DNA from: Sitta carolinensis
Lineage: Eukaryota > Chordata > Aves > Passeriformes > Sittidae
DNA: 64,000 nt
Reading direction: 5' to 3'
NCBI GenBank assembly: GCA_032173965.1
Contig: JAVUNC010000005.1
Span: 46,300,501-46,364,500 of the forward strand
This document shows, piece after piece, positions 43,500 to 57,290 of this stretch (position 1 is the first letter of the stretch; every line of letters starts with the position of its first letter). The notes beneath the pieces are model-generated. The model was given only the letters and a program-made list of their open reading frames with translations. It was not told the origin of the DNA and made no database searches. The position numbers and the translations under genes were made by a program.

Positions 43500-46400
43500 G
43501 CACCTTACTGTTCCTTATTGTAGAATCTATCTTTGGAGGGTTTGTTTGTTTGTTTTGCCTGTTTAGTTTTTTTAAGGCTTTTTGGGACTTGCATGCTTAA
43601 AGGTTATTGTGATTAAATACTGCTCTCGAGTTTACTTTTGTTAAAGAATATTAACTGCAATTTATCTAAAAGTTTTAAATGTTTTCGTGAGTTGGGGATT
43701 TTTTTTTTTTTTTATGATGGTTTCCTTTAATTTTGGTTCTCAGCTTTCAATATCATGTTATATATGAGCAAAGCCTTACTATTGCAAGTTTCCATGTTAT
43801 GTGTGTTGTAAACTGCAGGATAGAAGTCTTTCTGGGTTTTTGTAGTCGGGAGGGAATTGGAATTATTATAAAGGGCATTAATCCCGGTACATTATTGCTG
43901 TAGTAAGAGCTGCCACTTGATGGTGCTCGTGTTTGGGTTTTTAGGGGTTGGGGTTCTTTTTATCACAGAAATGCCAGATGAGTACTGCGCACTATACTGA
44001 AAAAGAATTTATTTAGTGACAAGTGACATTTACCTTTAGCTCTTGCAAACAGCCCAGTGATCAATACAGCTCAGTATTTTCTAAAATCGTCTTTATCTTC
44101 ACCATTTGTCTTTATAATTCTACTGTTCATGTGGTTTTTTTTACAGTAACTTGCCTAGCTTCTTGTGACTGCTTTAGGTTCTCCTTGCAAGTAAGAAAAC
44201 ATGTGAAGATTACTATTTTTTTTTACTTATCTGACCTTTTCAGCGCTTATCTGTCACTAATTTTAATAAAACTATTAAATACTAAGAAACTGGACTCTGA
44301 GCTGACTTTGCAAGCTACCAGGTTTTATCGCATAGCTACTAATTAGGCTCAAACTGCAGGCTTTCTGGGTCACTCCCTCTCATTCTTGGGTAATTACATG
44401 CTACCACAGGTGCAGATCAAAGCCATTATCACCTTCAATCTGGATCCAAATAATCCTAAATTTTAAGTATATATTGTGAGCTTCTGAACGTAACTCATAC
44501 AGGGACCACAGAAGTGAGCTTTCTAGTACTGACTTGTATCTTCCTTCGTAGTACAGGTAATGAGACAAGCACCAGGTCTCATAAATCTGCCACCTATTAC
44601 CTAATAACTGTTAATTTCAGTTTGAAGGGTTATGGTGTCCTCTCAGATTGGATTTCAGATATCCAGAGGGAAGAGGCGCTCTCCATGCACTTTTTATCAG
44701 CTTGAATGGTGTTTTGCTATCCTCCCTCCAAGTGCTTTAGTACAAACTCTGAAACATAGGTTGGTTATTCTGAGTGCCTGTATGGGTCTAATACCTTAAC
44801 CTTAAAGGATTGATAAACCATTGTATATTCCAGTCTCTAGGCCTTTTCAAGTGTTTCTGGGTTACTAGGAAAGCACAAAGAAGTGCTCATATCTGACAGT
44901 TGAAGATGGGCACCAGAAGGATTTGTCTGTGTGGCTATTCTGTATAATCAGTCATGTAAAAATACCCCAGTTGAAACTACAGCTATCATGGGAAATCCCT
45001 ACTGCCTGATTTAAAGGCTCAGTGATGACATTTGGCCTCCAGCTCATAAGTGTTCATTTTGCCTTTCCTGTGTTTGGGTGCTCCATGTTGCACACTTCAA
45101 TAGGAGCCATCACAGAAATTCAGAGGATTTTTTTTAATAGATTTTTTCAGTGTGTGAAATTGTTTCTAGGCCTGTGAAACTCTTTGCTAAACAGAAAACA
45201 AAATGTTGCTGATTGCTTCTTTTAGTTTCAGTATGAATGATAAGGTAATATTAGGGGGGCTATAATATGAACATAGCATTTGACATCAGATCTGAATGTA
45301 GCATAACTTTCATTTCTGTAACAGTGCTGAGAACAAAGTCTCTAAACTGACAAAGACCTATGACCATGGAAAATTTTTTGAGTTTGTTCTTTTCACCCGA
45401 GGTAAAAGTAATAGGATTTAGGCTCAGCAACAATAACATCTTAAAATTTTCATGCCACGATTAAATGAATATTCAAAATTTCTAATGCAAAATAATATAA
45501 AGTAGTATAAATACTAAGTATAAAATCACATGACAGCTTATTCTTCCATAATTCCTGTTCTTTCCTGTTTATTTCAGGGCAGTCCTCTGTATTCTTAAAG
45601 ACATCATACCCAGAAATTACATCACCCAGAGCCATGAAGAGGGCACAGTGTTCAAATACATCATCCGGGTAGAGCAGCTATTATTGCTGCTGCCACCAAA
45701 CCATGAAGGAATTAAGCAGATGCCCCCTCAAACAGTTTTCCTGCCTTAGGTTCCTCTGTGAAGGTGAGTTTCCAAATCACTGAGTTTCTTACACCAGATT
45801 GCAACCCAAATTATTCCTGTGCCACCCACCATCCAATCCCCAAATCCTGTAATTTAGTTCTTGGTTGTGGTCCCTGGATGTCATATTGATTTTTTATCAC
45901 TGGGCTGGCCTCCTTCTGAAGTTTTCTCATTCTTGGGATTGGTTCCTTGGTCCGTCTTCATTTTGCTTCTGTTTTCCCAGTTTCAGCTTGTTCTGTGTTT
46001 GTGACATTATTTTTATCAAAAATTTACACTCTCATCAGCTCATGTGCTCTAGGGCTCCAACTTGTTGATCTCCCAATGCAAAGCAAAACTATTAATCCCA
46101 ACAATTCTCAAAATTGAGGAGGGTTTCAACACAGGTTGTCTTTTAATTTACCCTTCATGTTCAAAATACCTCTTGATTCACAGCATCTGAAATAATGGGG
46201 AATATTTACACTTGGTAACACAAACATTTTTGTCAAAATATTTTTTTATATCAGCAAGCTTTTTACATCTCAAATGATCAGAGTGACATTACAGTTTAGT
46301 CCTGCAGTAAATAATCAGCAATAGAAGAATACAGAAGAACAATAGGATCAGTTACAAAAAATTCCCCGGTTTTATTTTTGCTAGAATATTAAAGTTAATA

Positions 46401-49400
46401 CCACTCCTAGAAGAACATATATCTTCTCTAGATGACCACACCCTGCAGTAAAATTTATGTTTATTCATCATCATGTTTAAAATAAGAAACACCCTCTCTT
46501 TTTATTTCTGGGAAAGTGAAATACAGCAGCTGGGCAAACAGATACCTGTGTCCTTTAGTTAACTGACTGAACAGTGAATCAGAAATGAAAATTAGATGCC
46601 ATGCTCCTGGACCAAAATCTGAACAAATCACAGACTGTCTGTAGCAATTTTTTGCTGCTTCCTGGGGTTTTATGGGTTTTTTGAGAGTTTTAGGGTTTGG
46701 GAGGGTTTGTTAACGTTTGTTTTGTTTTTATTAATGAAGTAATGCAATATCTGCTCTCAAACCTGATTTCTTTTTTAATGGCCACAGAATATAATTACCT
46801 AACACCCAAGACAAATTATTGCAACGCTAGAGAGTCTTTCTTTCCCATTTTAAATAGAAAACATTATATTTTAAAATAATTACAGTTGCAGGAGGAAGTA
46901 TTGACTGCAGCTAGGGAAAAATATTTGGTCTTACACAAGCCTTGATGTAATGTTTTCAGTCAGTGATGAAAATCTACCCAGGTGAGATGGTAAATGAAAA
47001 ATATTGAAAATCAGGTTCCAAAAGCCTGGTCTAAGGGTTGTGCCAGCACAGCTCAAGACATGACACAAATCTCACCAGAGGAGCGGTCTGAAAGTAGATG
47101 GGAATGCAGCTGGGAATTTCTCCCTTCCCAACTCCACACGCCTACGAGGGAGAAATAAGTATTACAATGAACAGAGGCTGCTCTTTTCTCAAGGGCTGGG
47201 GTCACAGAAGCAGAGGTCTATGTAGGTGGAAAGAGTGTTCTGTTTTAATTTCTTTCATGCCTACAAAGAACCAAATTATTTTACTGCAGTCCTATCAAAG
47301 TGGTTGTTTCAAAAGCATTCCTTGTAAAAAATGATAGAAGGTATTAATCAAAAATGTTCATAACTTCATTTTTAACACTAAAACTCTCAGGAAGCAATTC
47401 TGAGCATAATTTATTTTACAACTAGAAAATAAGTAGATCTCACATAAAATCCATGACCTTTTTGTACTTGTACTACTTATAGCGCACATAGATTTTTTTG
47501 GCTGCAAAGGCCATAGGAAAATGGAAGAAATAATTCCTGAAATAGGAAGAGAGCACACACAGAGTGTCCCACCTACCTGAAATCTGAACTGCAAACAGAT
47601 GAAAGGGTACTGACCTCCTTTCATGCAGTATCAGAGCCGTGAAGAAATGCACACACCTCTGGTATGCATCCTCTTTTCCTTTTATAGCAAATAGCAGCCA
47701 CTGCAACAATAAACAATCTGAGCATTTCACACGATCAAGTTTTGTTTTTGTTTTTCCTTGTGCTCTTGGGACACAGCAAGGTTAAGTGCCTTTAATCATT
47801 CCACTTAGAAAAAAGGACAAAAATTACCATAGGAATGGCATAGCCCAAATCTTTCAACACATCAAAATACATGTTTAAACAGAGCTGACTCCACCTGTGC
47901 TCCAAGCATCAGCAGACTGGACCGACTGCACCACAGGCACACCTGGGTGCCTGGACTCAGCTGAGCTGGTTCAGGAAATCAAATTTATCTGAGTCGGTTC
48001 TACTCTCTACAGGCAGGGGCTCCTGAAATCACTGCTACAAACCCCATGGAAGAAGTGGAATGGTCTCATTTCACAGGCAGATGTAGCTGCTGGAGCTTTA
48101 GCCTTAACTGATATTTACATGTCATTTAAAACCTCATAGGATGTGTATGTGCTTTACTTCAGACTTACCGTAGCAGCTCACATTTCTCAGCAGGAAATGA
48201 CATGGTGTAAAGGACAGGGAAACAGCAAAAGAGCTGGGATTAATTTACAGCATTTATCTGAACTGAGTGATGTCTACTTTTCTGCTTCAGCCTATGGGTT
48301 TGTTTCTTGACAATCGTAAAGTAAAAAATACTTTAACTGGGGCCTGGGGTGAAACTGAAGAGGAAATACCTTGTATTTGGATTTAAAAATCCAGGGCTCT
48401 GCTCTGCCCTTCCACAATATCTGACCCTTTTCTTTGCCTTCTCGCTGCTGTTTCCAGGGGCCTCTTACAGTGCAGGGTGTTGGTGGAAGCCACAGAGTAG
48501 CTGATGACCTCCAAATCCCAAAACACCCCTGTTCCCACTGTGAAGTCCTGCTCCATCCTATGTTACCCTGCCATTTCCCTCCTCCCCGAGGCAGACTAAT
48601 CCTTAAATCACTGTCCACGGCACCAGTGCAGAAAAATATTTGCTTGTCACAGCCTGGCCAACAAACCCAAAGGATTTTGATGTCGCTGGAGAAATGATAG
48701 TTCCTGCTGAGAGCCATCCACTGTTACTCCTCCCCCCCTCCTGCTGTACTTATGCAGGAACGGGATAACTCAGCTTCAGCCAAGCTCTCCTCCTTAACGT
48801 GCCCAAATGAAACTCCTGTGATTAAGTAGCAAAACGCACAACAAAGTAAAAAAAAAAAAAAACAAACAAAAAAAAAAACAAGCCAAGCACAAATTCATAT
48901 AAGATTCCTTAGTTTTAACACACAGTCCAGGAGCCACAGTGCATCCCACCACTCCAAACTGCACACAGATTCCTTTCCTCAAGCACGGGGTGCAGAGGGA
49001 GGTGAGCTGGGGATGCAGCATCAGCGGGCGGTGTGGGGAAGAGCTGCTAAGTGCTCCCATTATCACCTTCCTCTCCCATGCTGCTGCAAAAACAAGTTAT
49101 TGTCAAAGAAGTACCCCGAAGTCCATCTGCGCCGATTAAAGGAGGCTGCTTGTCTTCACACCAGCACTGTTAGGATAGAAATATATTTTCAAAACAGTTC
49201 TGCCCACTTGGCCCAGTTTTGGTAAACAGAATTTATAAAGCATTTTCACAAGTGTCTGGCTGTACAATACATATTCGAGGTCCTGCAGCCCTTCATAATT
49301 TAGACCCCATGTATCCTATCTTTATTTTATGGCTTCATTTCCCATGCATATAACTTAACTACAATTACATGACTTAACACATTTTTAGCAGAAAAAGAAA

Positions 49401-49789
49401 TGAGAGGAATGACTACAACAATAATTATTAATTATATATCTCGACTATTTCAACTGTACCCTTCATACCAGAGCATTCTTTTTCGAGGGAAAGAAACCTA
49501 TGAAATTGTTCTGTTGGAAGTTTCTACAGTCTACAAACTAGAACTTTAGTCTAGTTACACAACATCAACATGATGCATACATGTTTATTCTTAGAAGTCT
49601 TTCCCATTGTTCGCTACAATTCAATATGATTCCGTGGAACGAGGTGACACAGAGGGGAGCATAGGCTTCCTTCCCCTGTGCAAGGGTGAATTTATCACCG
49701 ACTCAGTTTTAGGAAAATTACACTCATTGAACAGCAGGTCATAGATATTAAGTCACATCTCTTTTCCCCTATACTGGAGGATAGAGATG
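43500..49789. other. Gene-free interval (6.3 kb)
   Basis: AT-rich, no gene recognised. Simple A-rich runs occur at about 48848-48880. A GAGAGCCATCCACTG string at 48701-48715 resembles part of an H2B 3' flank but lacks the rest (see rejected items). Confidence 0.5.
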
Positions 49790-49795
49790 GGGACA

Positions 49796-50084
49796 TGTTG
49801 TCTTTGAAAATCAGCCTTCTGATTTGTTTTAGTATAATGGAGTCAGTTCTCATGAATTGTAAGATAAACAAGAATCATGCTTACATTCTTTTGTAAAAGA
49901 TGCCACCTGATGGACTTCTCAAGTGACCAGTGAAGATGGAGAGGTGGAACTTCTCTGTCCAATCTCTGATCACTGTCCTGAAACTTATATATATGAAGTC
50001 AACAACAGAGACTTCCTTTCTTCTTCTCTGCCTGAACACCTGTCGTGTGTATTACTGTGTGTTTCTATCTGTGTCACAGTAACA
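49796..50084 (+). mobile_element. Solo LTR (copy 1) with 6-bp target-site duplication
   Basis: A 289-bp element begins TGTTGTC and ends AGTAACA (TG...CA termini) and is flanked by the direct repeat GGGACA (49790-49795 and 50085-50090). It has a TATA-like ACTTATATAT. It is clearly homologous to the element at 56607-56904. Six-bp duplications are typical of alpha- and betaretrovirus-like (ERV class II) integrases. No retroviral genes adjoin it. Confidence 0.9.
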
Positions 50085-50094
50085 GGGACAGACA

Positions 50095-51165
50095 TGGCCA
50101 GGTTGAAAACTGCTCCTGTTGCTGCGGTGCCGCGAACTGCAAGACAGAGCCTCGTGAAGGCGAGGAGCTGCTGGCAGCCAAGAGCCTGCACGAGAGGCCA
50201 AGGGAAAAATAAGCAAGGAGGAGCCCCACTAAAGCCAGAAGGAAATCAGAAGCCAGCAGGGCAGCACCATAGAATTACACTTTAAAGGAACACCGTGACC
50301 TGCTGTAAAAGCAGCAGCTTTTCCAAGAATTACTCGTTTTCTTCCAAAACCAAGTGCCGGCTCAAAACTCCCCGTACTTCAGGGAGAAGAGGGCGTGGAT
50401 CCAGTGATCAGTGCCAGAAAACCGAAATTGTAAGCGATTGTGCAGCGACCACCACCGTAGTGGCAGATTACATCAGACTGCCTCTTGAGAACACTGGCAA
50501 GTCCTTCCTGTGAAAGGAAACAGGAAGGAAACCTTTCCCTAGTGTTCTTTAGTTTTGCCAAGAAAGGATGGTGGGACTTTTTCATATACGAGCGTGAAAA
50601 GGCAGCAAAAGTGGATCAGTCAGGAGCCCGAGGCTAGGAACACCCCTCCTGTTGAATTTGTTCAAGGTCACTGCCAGGACCTTGTTATACAATTCAGGGC
50701 TTTAATTATTTCTGTCTGCAAATTTTCTTTCCCTTCCCGTTCCCTTTCTCTAAAACATGAAAGTAGCAACAGTGATTAGCTCCTATTTAGTAACCTTAAA
50801 GGAAACAAACAATCCAGGTTGCTAATAACTTTAATGTTGTCCCCGGACACGTACTGAGGAGAGCACTTTCAGCAAACACAGAGCAGGCTGGTCAGGACAC
50901 GTGACATTTACGCCATAATAAAACCCCCACTCCCCACTGTAAACACATGGAAAATATCAATGTTAGTCACGGAAGAAATTTCAGAAAGGCTTAAACGACG
51001 AATATTAATCTCGGTGATAAAAACTTAGCTTAAGAAAAAGGAAACCAGCTTCAAGACAATTTCCGTACAGGACTAGGGAGACGGGAACAAAAGAATAGCA
51101 TAACAGATATCCGAGAAAAACAACTTACATGTTTCAGTCTCATTTCTCTAGGCAACCAAAACTGC
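50095..51165. other. Intergenic, nothing recognised
   Basis: Spacer between the solo LTR and the H2A 3' end. Several overlapping short frames show no family features. Confidence 0.55.
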
Positions 51166-51196
51166 AGTGACTCAACCCTTTATGACAAAAGTGGGC

Positions 51197-51212
51197 GGCT
51201 CTGAAAAGAGCC
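51197..51212 (-). terminator. Histone 3' stem-loop (H2A, minus strand)
   Basis: GGCTCTGAAAAGAGCC on the plus strand (H2A-type loop). Unlike the other genes, there is no clear AAAGAGCTG-type downstream element; the corresponding site (about 51173-51186) reads CATAAAGGGTTGAG on the minus strand. Confidence 0.92.
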
Positions 51213-51241
51213 TTTGTTTCAAGATTAGCTTCACAAAGCAT

Positions 51242-52352
<1,111 letters not shown>

Positions 52353-52384
52353 GGCGTCTCTCGGACCGTCACTTTTAACCCAAA

Positions 52385-52425
52385 GGCTCTTTTAAGAGCC
52401 ACCCACATACTCAGTAAAAGAGCTT
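52385..52425 (+). terminator. Histone 3' stem-loop and downstream element (H2B)
   Basis: Stem-loop at 52385-52400; AGTAAAAGAGCTT follows to about 52425. Confidence 0.95.
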
Positions 52426-52449
52426 TAATTTCAGCTATACCTTTGCTCT

Positions 52450-53985
52450 CAAATAATGTTTTCAGAAGCTAAGGGGTGAATATTAAGTCCCATATATTGA
52501 AAAAAAAAATACAGAGTAATGCAAATATATGCCATGTTTTATCGTGTGTGTGTTTTTTGGGCTTGCATCTTGTTTTCCGTACTGAACCCAGATATTTGCT
52601 GGCAAGCCTACATTTTACCTATAATGCATTTGTTGCTCTAATTGCCAGGAGTTAGAAGGGCACCTTCCCTGTGCCATCCATCTCCAGTATGCCCCTAGTC
52701 AAAAGTCCTGTCTGACAGGTGTATTGGAAAGGTTAAAATGCTTTATTTCCCCGATTTCAACTGTGGTCTCTCCCCTGCCTTATCCGTACTACAGACAAAT
52801 TATATATTTCCAAGCCATCTGTTTTAAAGGTATCTTCAATAACTTATTCATTTATAGGGAATTTTTTTCTTTTTAGCTCCACAGTTCATCCGTCTTTCCT
52901 ATCTGAAAAATAAAATGTTGGAAACAAATGCCTTATCATTAATTTAGCATTAACCTATTAATTATTGTAAAAATCCAACTAAAAGCTTGTTAACGCCATC
53001 AAAACTAAGTAGCATTTGTACAAAGGGATTTCTTAGTCCCTGATGCCTCCTTATGGTTACTTCTGAGTTTTCTGGGTTGTATTTTTTTTTTTTTTTTTTA
53101 ATAGCATCAGGTTCACACCTCAGATTCAGATCTGTAGAAAAAATTCCAAATACTGATGAAAACCTGGTCCCTAGGGATACTATGCAAGTGGGACTTGAAA
53201 GGCATAGAAAATAGCAGAACTTCTTGGGCCGAAAAGTTAAATAATGGATACAACATAAAAGGGACAGTTCTTCAGGTTAAAGAATTGGTGTAAATTCAGT
53301 AAAAGTCAGTGTCTGCCGAACAGAGGCAGCCGAAGTAAAACCAAAGCCTCATAAACTAAGCCAATATATGCTGTAGCACTCCTTTGAAATAAGCATGGTT
53401 TCTTAATTTCTATTTTTTTCGTTAGATTCGAACATTAAATTCTTATGGTCCCGGCTTTTTATTTTTTCTGAGTCTCATTTTACTGGGCTCCTGCATATTA
53501 AAAAATATTTTTTGTAAAAGAGCTTAATTTTCTAAATTTCAGTTATAAGTCATCCCCGAGGCTTTGCAGAGAGTAACGTGTGTTTTATGGTTTAGTGGGT
53601 GAGGGCAAAAAAAGCAGAGGGATGAAATGTGAAAATTCATTAGTTCAAGGGAGGTAAGCAGTCTCAAGTAGAATAGAGTTTATATCCCTGTGCCTGCCAG
53701 ACGACACAGCTCGTAGGGAGAAAGAGGGTTAAGTATATAAATGACTGTGTCTTCATTTGTGCCGGGAAAAAAACTATGCGCTTAAAAAAACTTACCTGGT
53801 TCCAGAATAGATTCCCTGGGATTCATGGCAATTTGTACCGTCATAACCTAAAACTCCTGCTTATAATGCAACAACCAGCTCTGTATTATCGTGGAGCAGC
53901 TGTTATAAGACCTCAAGGTTCTTTATACACAGACACTCCACACCATGAAGGCTCACCCATCCCCTATTAAAACCCTACTCGTTTA
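52450..53985. other. Gene-free AT-rich spacer
   Basis: Nothing recognised; T run at about 53083-53099. Confidence 0.6.
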
Positions 53986-53996
53986 AAAACAGTGTC

Positions 53997-54038
53997 ACAG
54001 CTCTTTTTATTGTGCATGTAGTGGCTCTTAAAAGAGCC
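53997..54038 (-). terminator. Histone 3' stem-loop and downstream element (H3, minus strand)
   Basis: Stem-loop at 54023-54038; minus-strand CAATAAAAAGAGCTGT at about 53997-54012. Confidence 0.95.
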
Positions 54039-54094
54039 TTTGGGTCTGCGTGGGTCGCCTCAGTGCCTGGCCGGTCAGGGCTGCAGCAGGAGGC

Positions 54095-54538
<444 letters not shown>

Positions 54539-54588
54539 TCACACCGCCACAGCCCCGCACACTGCACCAGCCGCTTCGCGCCGCCACC

Positions 54589-54650
54589 ATTTATACACGC
54601 ACCGCCCGCGCCCATTGGCCGCCCGCGCGAAACCGGCCGGCTGCCATTGG
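54589..54650 (-). promoter_or_regulatory. H3 promoter (minus strand)
   Basis: TATAAAT on the minus strand (54589-54595) and two inverted CCAAT boxes (ATTGG at 54614-54618 and 54646-54650) at the edge of a CpG island that runs on to about 55400. Confidence 0.87.
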
Positions 54651-54654
54651 ACGC

Positions 54655-55420
54655 TTCGCGCGAGCCCCGAAGTAGCCCCGCCCACCGGGGCGTGGAGCGC
54701 GCCCGTCCTCGCCCCGCCCCTGCCCCCTCCCCGCGGCGCCTCGCAAGGCGGAGCAGGGCCGGCTCCGCCGCAGCCGAGCGCTGCGGGACGGTCTCTCTGC
54801 CCGAGCCTCGGCCTCGCCCTCCTTGCTCTAAAGCCCCTCCGCTCTCGCTCAGCCCCGGCCTCGGGACCGCGGGCTAAAGCTGCCGCCGCCAGCCGCCGCC
54901 TTCTCCGAGGGCTCGCGCTTTTTCCGGCGCAGCTGCGGCGTTCGGTTCGGGACCGCGGCAGAAAGGCCGAAGGCGCGGGCGGGCGGCAGCCGCCTTCCCT
55001 GGCCAAGCGGAGCTTTCGCGGCCGCTGTGCCGGGCCGGCGGAAGGGCCGCGCGTCCTGCGAGGAGCGCGTCCCGGGGAAGCGCGGGCTGCGCGCCGCGAG
55101 CGCCACCAATGAGCGCCGTGTCGGGAGGCGGGCTCTGCCCGCCCGCGGGGAGGCGGCGCGCAGTCCTCACTCAGGTCGGACGCAGCGCCGCAACGGCCGC
55201 GGCGTTGGCTCTGCCCCCCCGCCCGCGGCCCCGTGCACTGCTCGGCGGGGAGCGCCCGGGGAAACGGCGGCGGCGAGAGAGAGGCGGGCGAGAGCCGCCA
55301 AAGAGCCGCACCGGGGAGCCCGTGCTTGGCGCTCCCTGTGCGGGGACGGCGCAGGTCGGGGGCGAGAACGCATACAGATGGGAGGGAAAGAGGGAGGGCA
55401 TCCATCTCGGAGCCTTTTGC
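54655..55420. other. CpG island beyond H3, no recognisable gene
   Basis: Very GC- and CpG-rich. Long frames on both strands are low-complexity Ala/Arg/Pro/Gly sequence typical of noncoding GC-rich DNA. It contains a CCAAT box (55106-55110) and the H4-promoter-like relic at 55160-55200. Confidence 0.6.
55160..55200 (+). pseudogene. Decayed H4-type promoter
   Basis: GCAGTCCTCACTCAGGTCGG (55160-55179) followed by ACGCAGCGCCGCAACGGCCGC aligns with the H4 promoters at 4.64 kb (GCAGTCCTCAACCAGGTCCG...CAGCGCATAAAGG) and 26.39 kb. The TATA position reads CCGCAACGG, so the TATA box is lost. No H4 coding sequence follows. It looks like the upstream remnant of a deleted H4 gene. Confidence 0.6.
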
Positions 55421-55765
55421 TTAAAAACAATAGAACTGAAAAACAAGACCACGGGATCGTCTGGAATGCTCCCGAAACACACTGTCATCCATTCTCGTAG
55501 TTCAACAGGGAAACACCACGTACTAGCAGTCAGGAACACATTTGTTTCGGCCGTTTTGAGACTACCGACCGCACTCGTTTATCTAACTCGCCACCCCCAA
55601 ACCGTACATACACCACAAGCAGGCTCCCAGGATTTTTAAAGCGAATTATGAACTTTTCTTTCCCCATTGAAGCAGAGGTAGATCACATCCTTTCGTTGCG
55701 CACAATGCGCGTCCCATTTTCCTTACAATTTACAATGTTTTCACACCGTAACCTCCTTTTTTCCG

Positions 55766-55788
55766 AAAAAAAAAAAAAAAAAAAAAAA
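55766..55788. repeat. Poly(A) tract
   Basis: Twenty-three A residues next to the H2B relic. Confidence 0.85.
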
Positions 55789-55831
55789 GCGAACGGGCCA
55801 GCAAAGAGCATATCACCATAGTATCAGATCT

Positions 55832-55955
55832 CTTATTGAAAAGATGGCCCAGGGGATATGGTACAGTGCGCAGAAGCAGCTTACTTGGATCTGGTGTATT
55901 TGGTGAGAGCCTTGGTGTCCTCGAAGGCGGTTGTTGTTTTCCCCTGCCAGCTACA
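55832..55955 (-). pseudogene. H2B 3'-end relic
   Basis: On the minus strand 55925-55881 reads E-D-T-K-A-L-T-K-Y-T-R-S-K-stop, which matches the H2B C-terminus [13 protein letters not shown]. Upstream, GTAGCTGGCAGG matches the ELAK region with an insertion between. Past the stop, GGGCCATCTTTTCAATAAGAG resembles the H2B 3' flank (GAGCCATCCACTTTTCAATAAAAGAG); the first half of the stem-loop is gone. The rest of H2B is absent. It is nonfunctional as a histone gene. Confidence 0.8.
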
Positions 55956-55969
55956 CGCTCCGGTGAGGG

Positions 55970-57290
55970 GCGGTTTACGAGATGGGGCTGCCGAGCAATA
56001 CGCGTTCTCGTGGGCTGTAGAGAGACGCAGTCGCCGTCACCCCCGATCCATGTGCATGGATATTTGTGTTTCCTAGGTATCAAATTGCAGCGTTTTTCGC
56101 GTGGCATAGATAGACGGGGACACTGCGGGCGCAGAATGAGGAGATGTGTGTATCCTCCACGGGTGCGAGGAATGTGTGTGTCGGGGAAGAGCAAAGCGAA
56201 GTGTTTGTCGTTTGAAGTGCAGAGCGATGCATTTGTCATCGGGAGAGGAGAGATCCGTTCCCCGTCGGGCGCTGACTGAGGTGTGTGTCAGCCGGTGCAG
56301 AGTGATGGGTGTGTCGGGCGGCGAGGGGCATTGGGTGTATAGGGAAGCAGCAGAGTGCTGTGTCCGATCGTCAGGGATCAGAATGATCTCTCCGTCAGGG
56401 AGGACCGAAACGATGGGCTAGCAGGCACTGAGCAATGTTTGTCAGCTGGTGCAGAACGAGCTGTGTGTTTGCTGGACTCAGGAGGTGCCGTATGCCGTAG
56501 GGAGCAGAGCGATATGTGTCCCGGGGCGTGCGGAGGGCTCTGTGTATCGGGTCGTAAGGGGAACGCGGTCTGAGGGCGCTGAGCCGTGTGTTTCTGGTAG
56601 GGAGAGTGTTGTCCCTGAAAATAAGCCTTCTGATTTGTTTTACTATAGTGGAGTCAGTTCTCATGAACTGTAAGATAAACAAGAATCATGTTTGCATTCC
56701 TTTGTAAAAGATATCACCTGATGGACTTCTCAAGTAACCAGTGAAGATGGAGAGGTGATAACTTCTCTGTCCAATCTCTGATCACTGTCCAGAAACTTAT
56801 ATATGCGAGGTCAACAATAAACTAGAATCTTCTTCCTTTCTTCTTCTCTACGTGAACACCTGTTGTGTGTGTTACTGTGTGTTTCTATCTGCGTCACAGT
56901 AACAGGAGAGTGTGGTGACGACGGCGCAGGGCGACTCAGAGATCCGGGAGAGCCGTGAGCTGCGTGCATCGTCTGGCGCGGAGCGATTGGTTTGTAAAAC
57001 AGGGCAGAGCGATGTGCTTTCCCTCGGGAACGAAGCGATCTGTGTGTAAACCGGCGGACAGCGATGTGCGTGTGCGAAGGAGCGGGACGATGCCCGTGTC
57101 ACTGGTAGCAGAGCGGTGCGTGTTTCGGGAGGTATACGGCACGCAGAGCAATGTGTGCACCGGCGGCGAGGAGTGACGTGTGTGTCCGGGGGGTGCACGG
57201 TGATGTTGGCGCCGGGAGTGTAACTCTAATTTGGTTTTCGGGGTGCGCTGTCTCTTTCGGGATCGTAGTGCTATGTGTATGTCACGCACA
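55970..57290. repeat. Degenerate 26-bp minisatellite (interrupted by a solo LTR)
   Basis: Diverged tandem units resembling GCAGAGCGATGTGTGTGTCC with a GGG-rich end. Unit starts at 56978, 57004, 57030, 57056, 57082 and 57108 are exactly 26 bp apart; before the LTR the spacing is 24-29 bp. About 35-40 units if the whole span counts. The period is not a multiple of three, so this is not coding. Confidence 0.85.
56607..56904 (+). mobile_element. Solo LTR (copy 2) inside the minisatellite
   Basis: 298 bp, TGTTGTCC...AGTAACA, flanked by the direct repeat GGAGAG (56601-56606 and 56905-56910). It has a TATA-like ACTTATATATG and an AATAAA poly(A) signal (near 56817) that copy 1 has lost. It inserted after the minisatellite formed, since repeat units lie on both sides. 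Confidence 0.92.

Noticed and set aside
48701..48715. GAGAGCCATCCACTG as another H2B 3' relic
   Set aside because: Only about 13 bases match; no hairpin partner, no downstream element and no H2B sequence beside it.
54539..55405. 288-codon minus-strand frame in the CpG island
   Set aside because: Ala/Arg/Pro/Gly-rich, long frames occur on both strands, no domain; typical of stop-poor GC-rich DNA.
55730..56405. Overlapping frames with Cys/Val/Arg-rich repeats suggesting a repeat protein
   Set aside because: Produced by the 26-bp minisatellite, whose period breaks the reading frame each unit.
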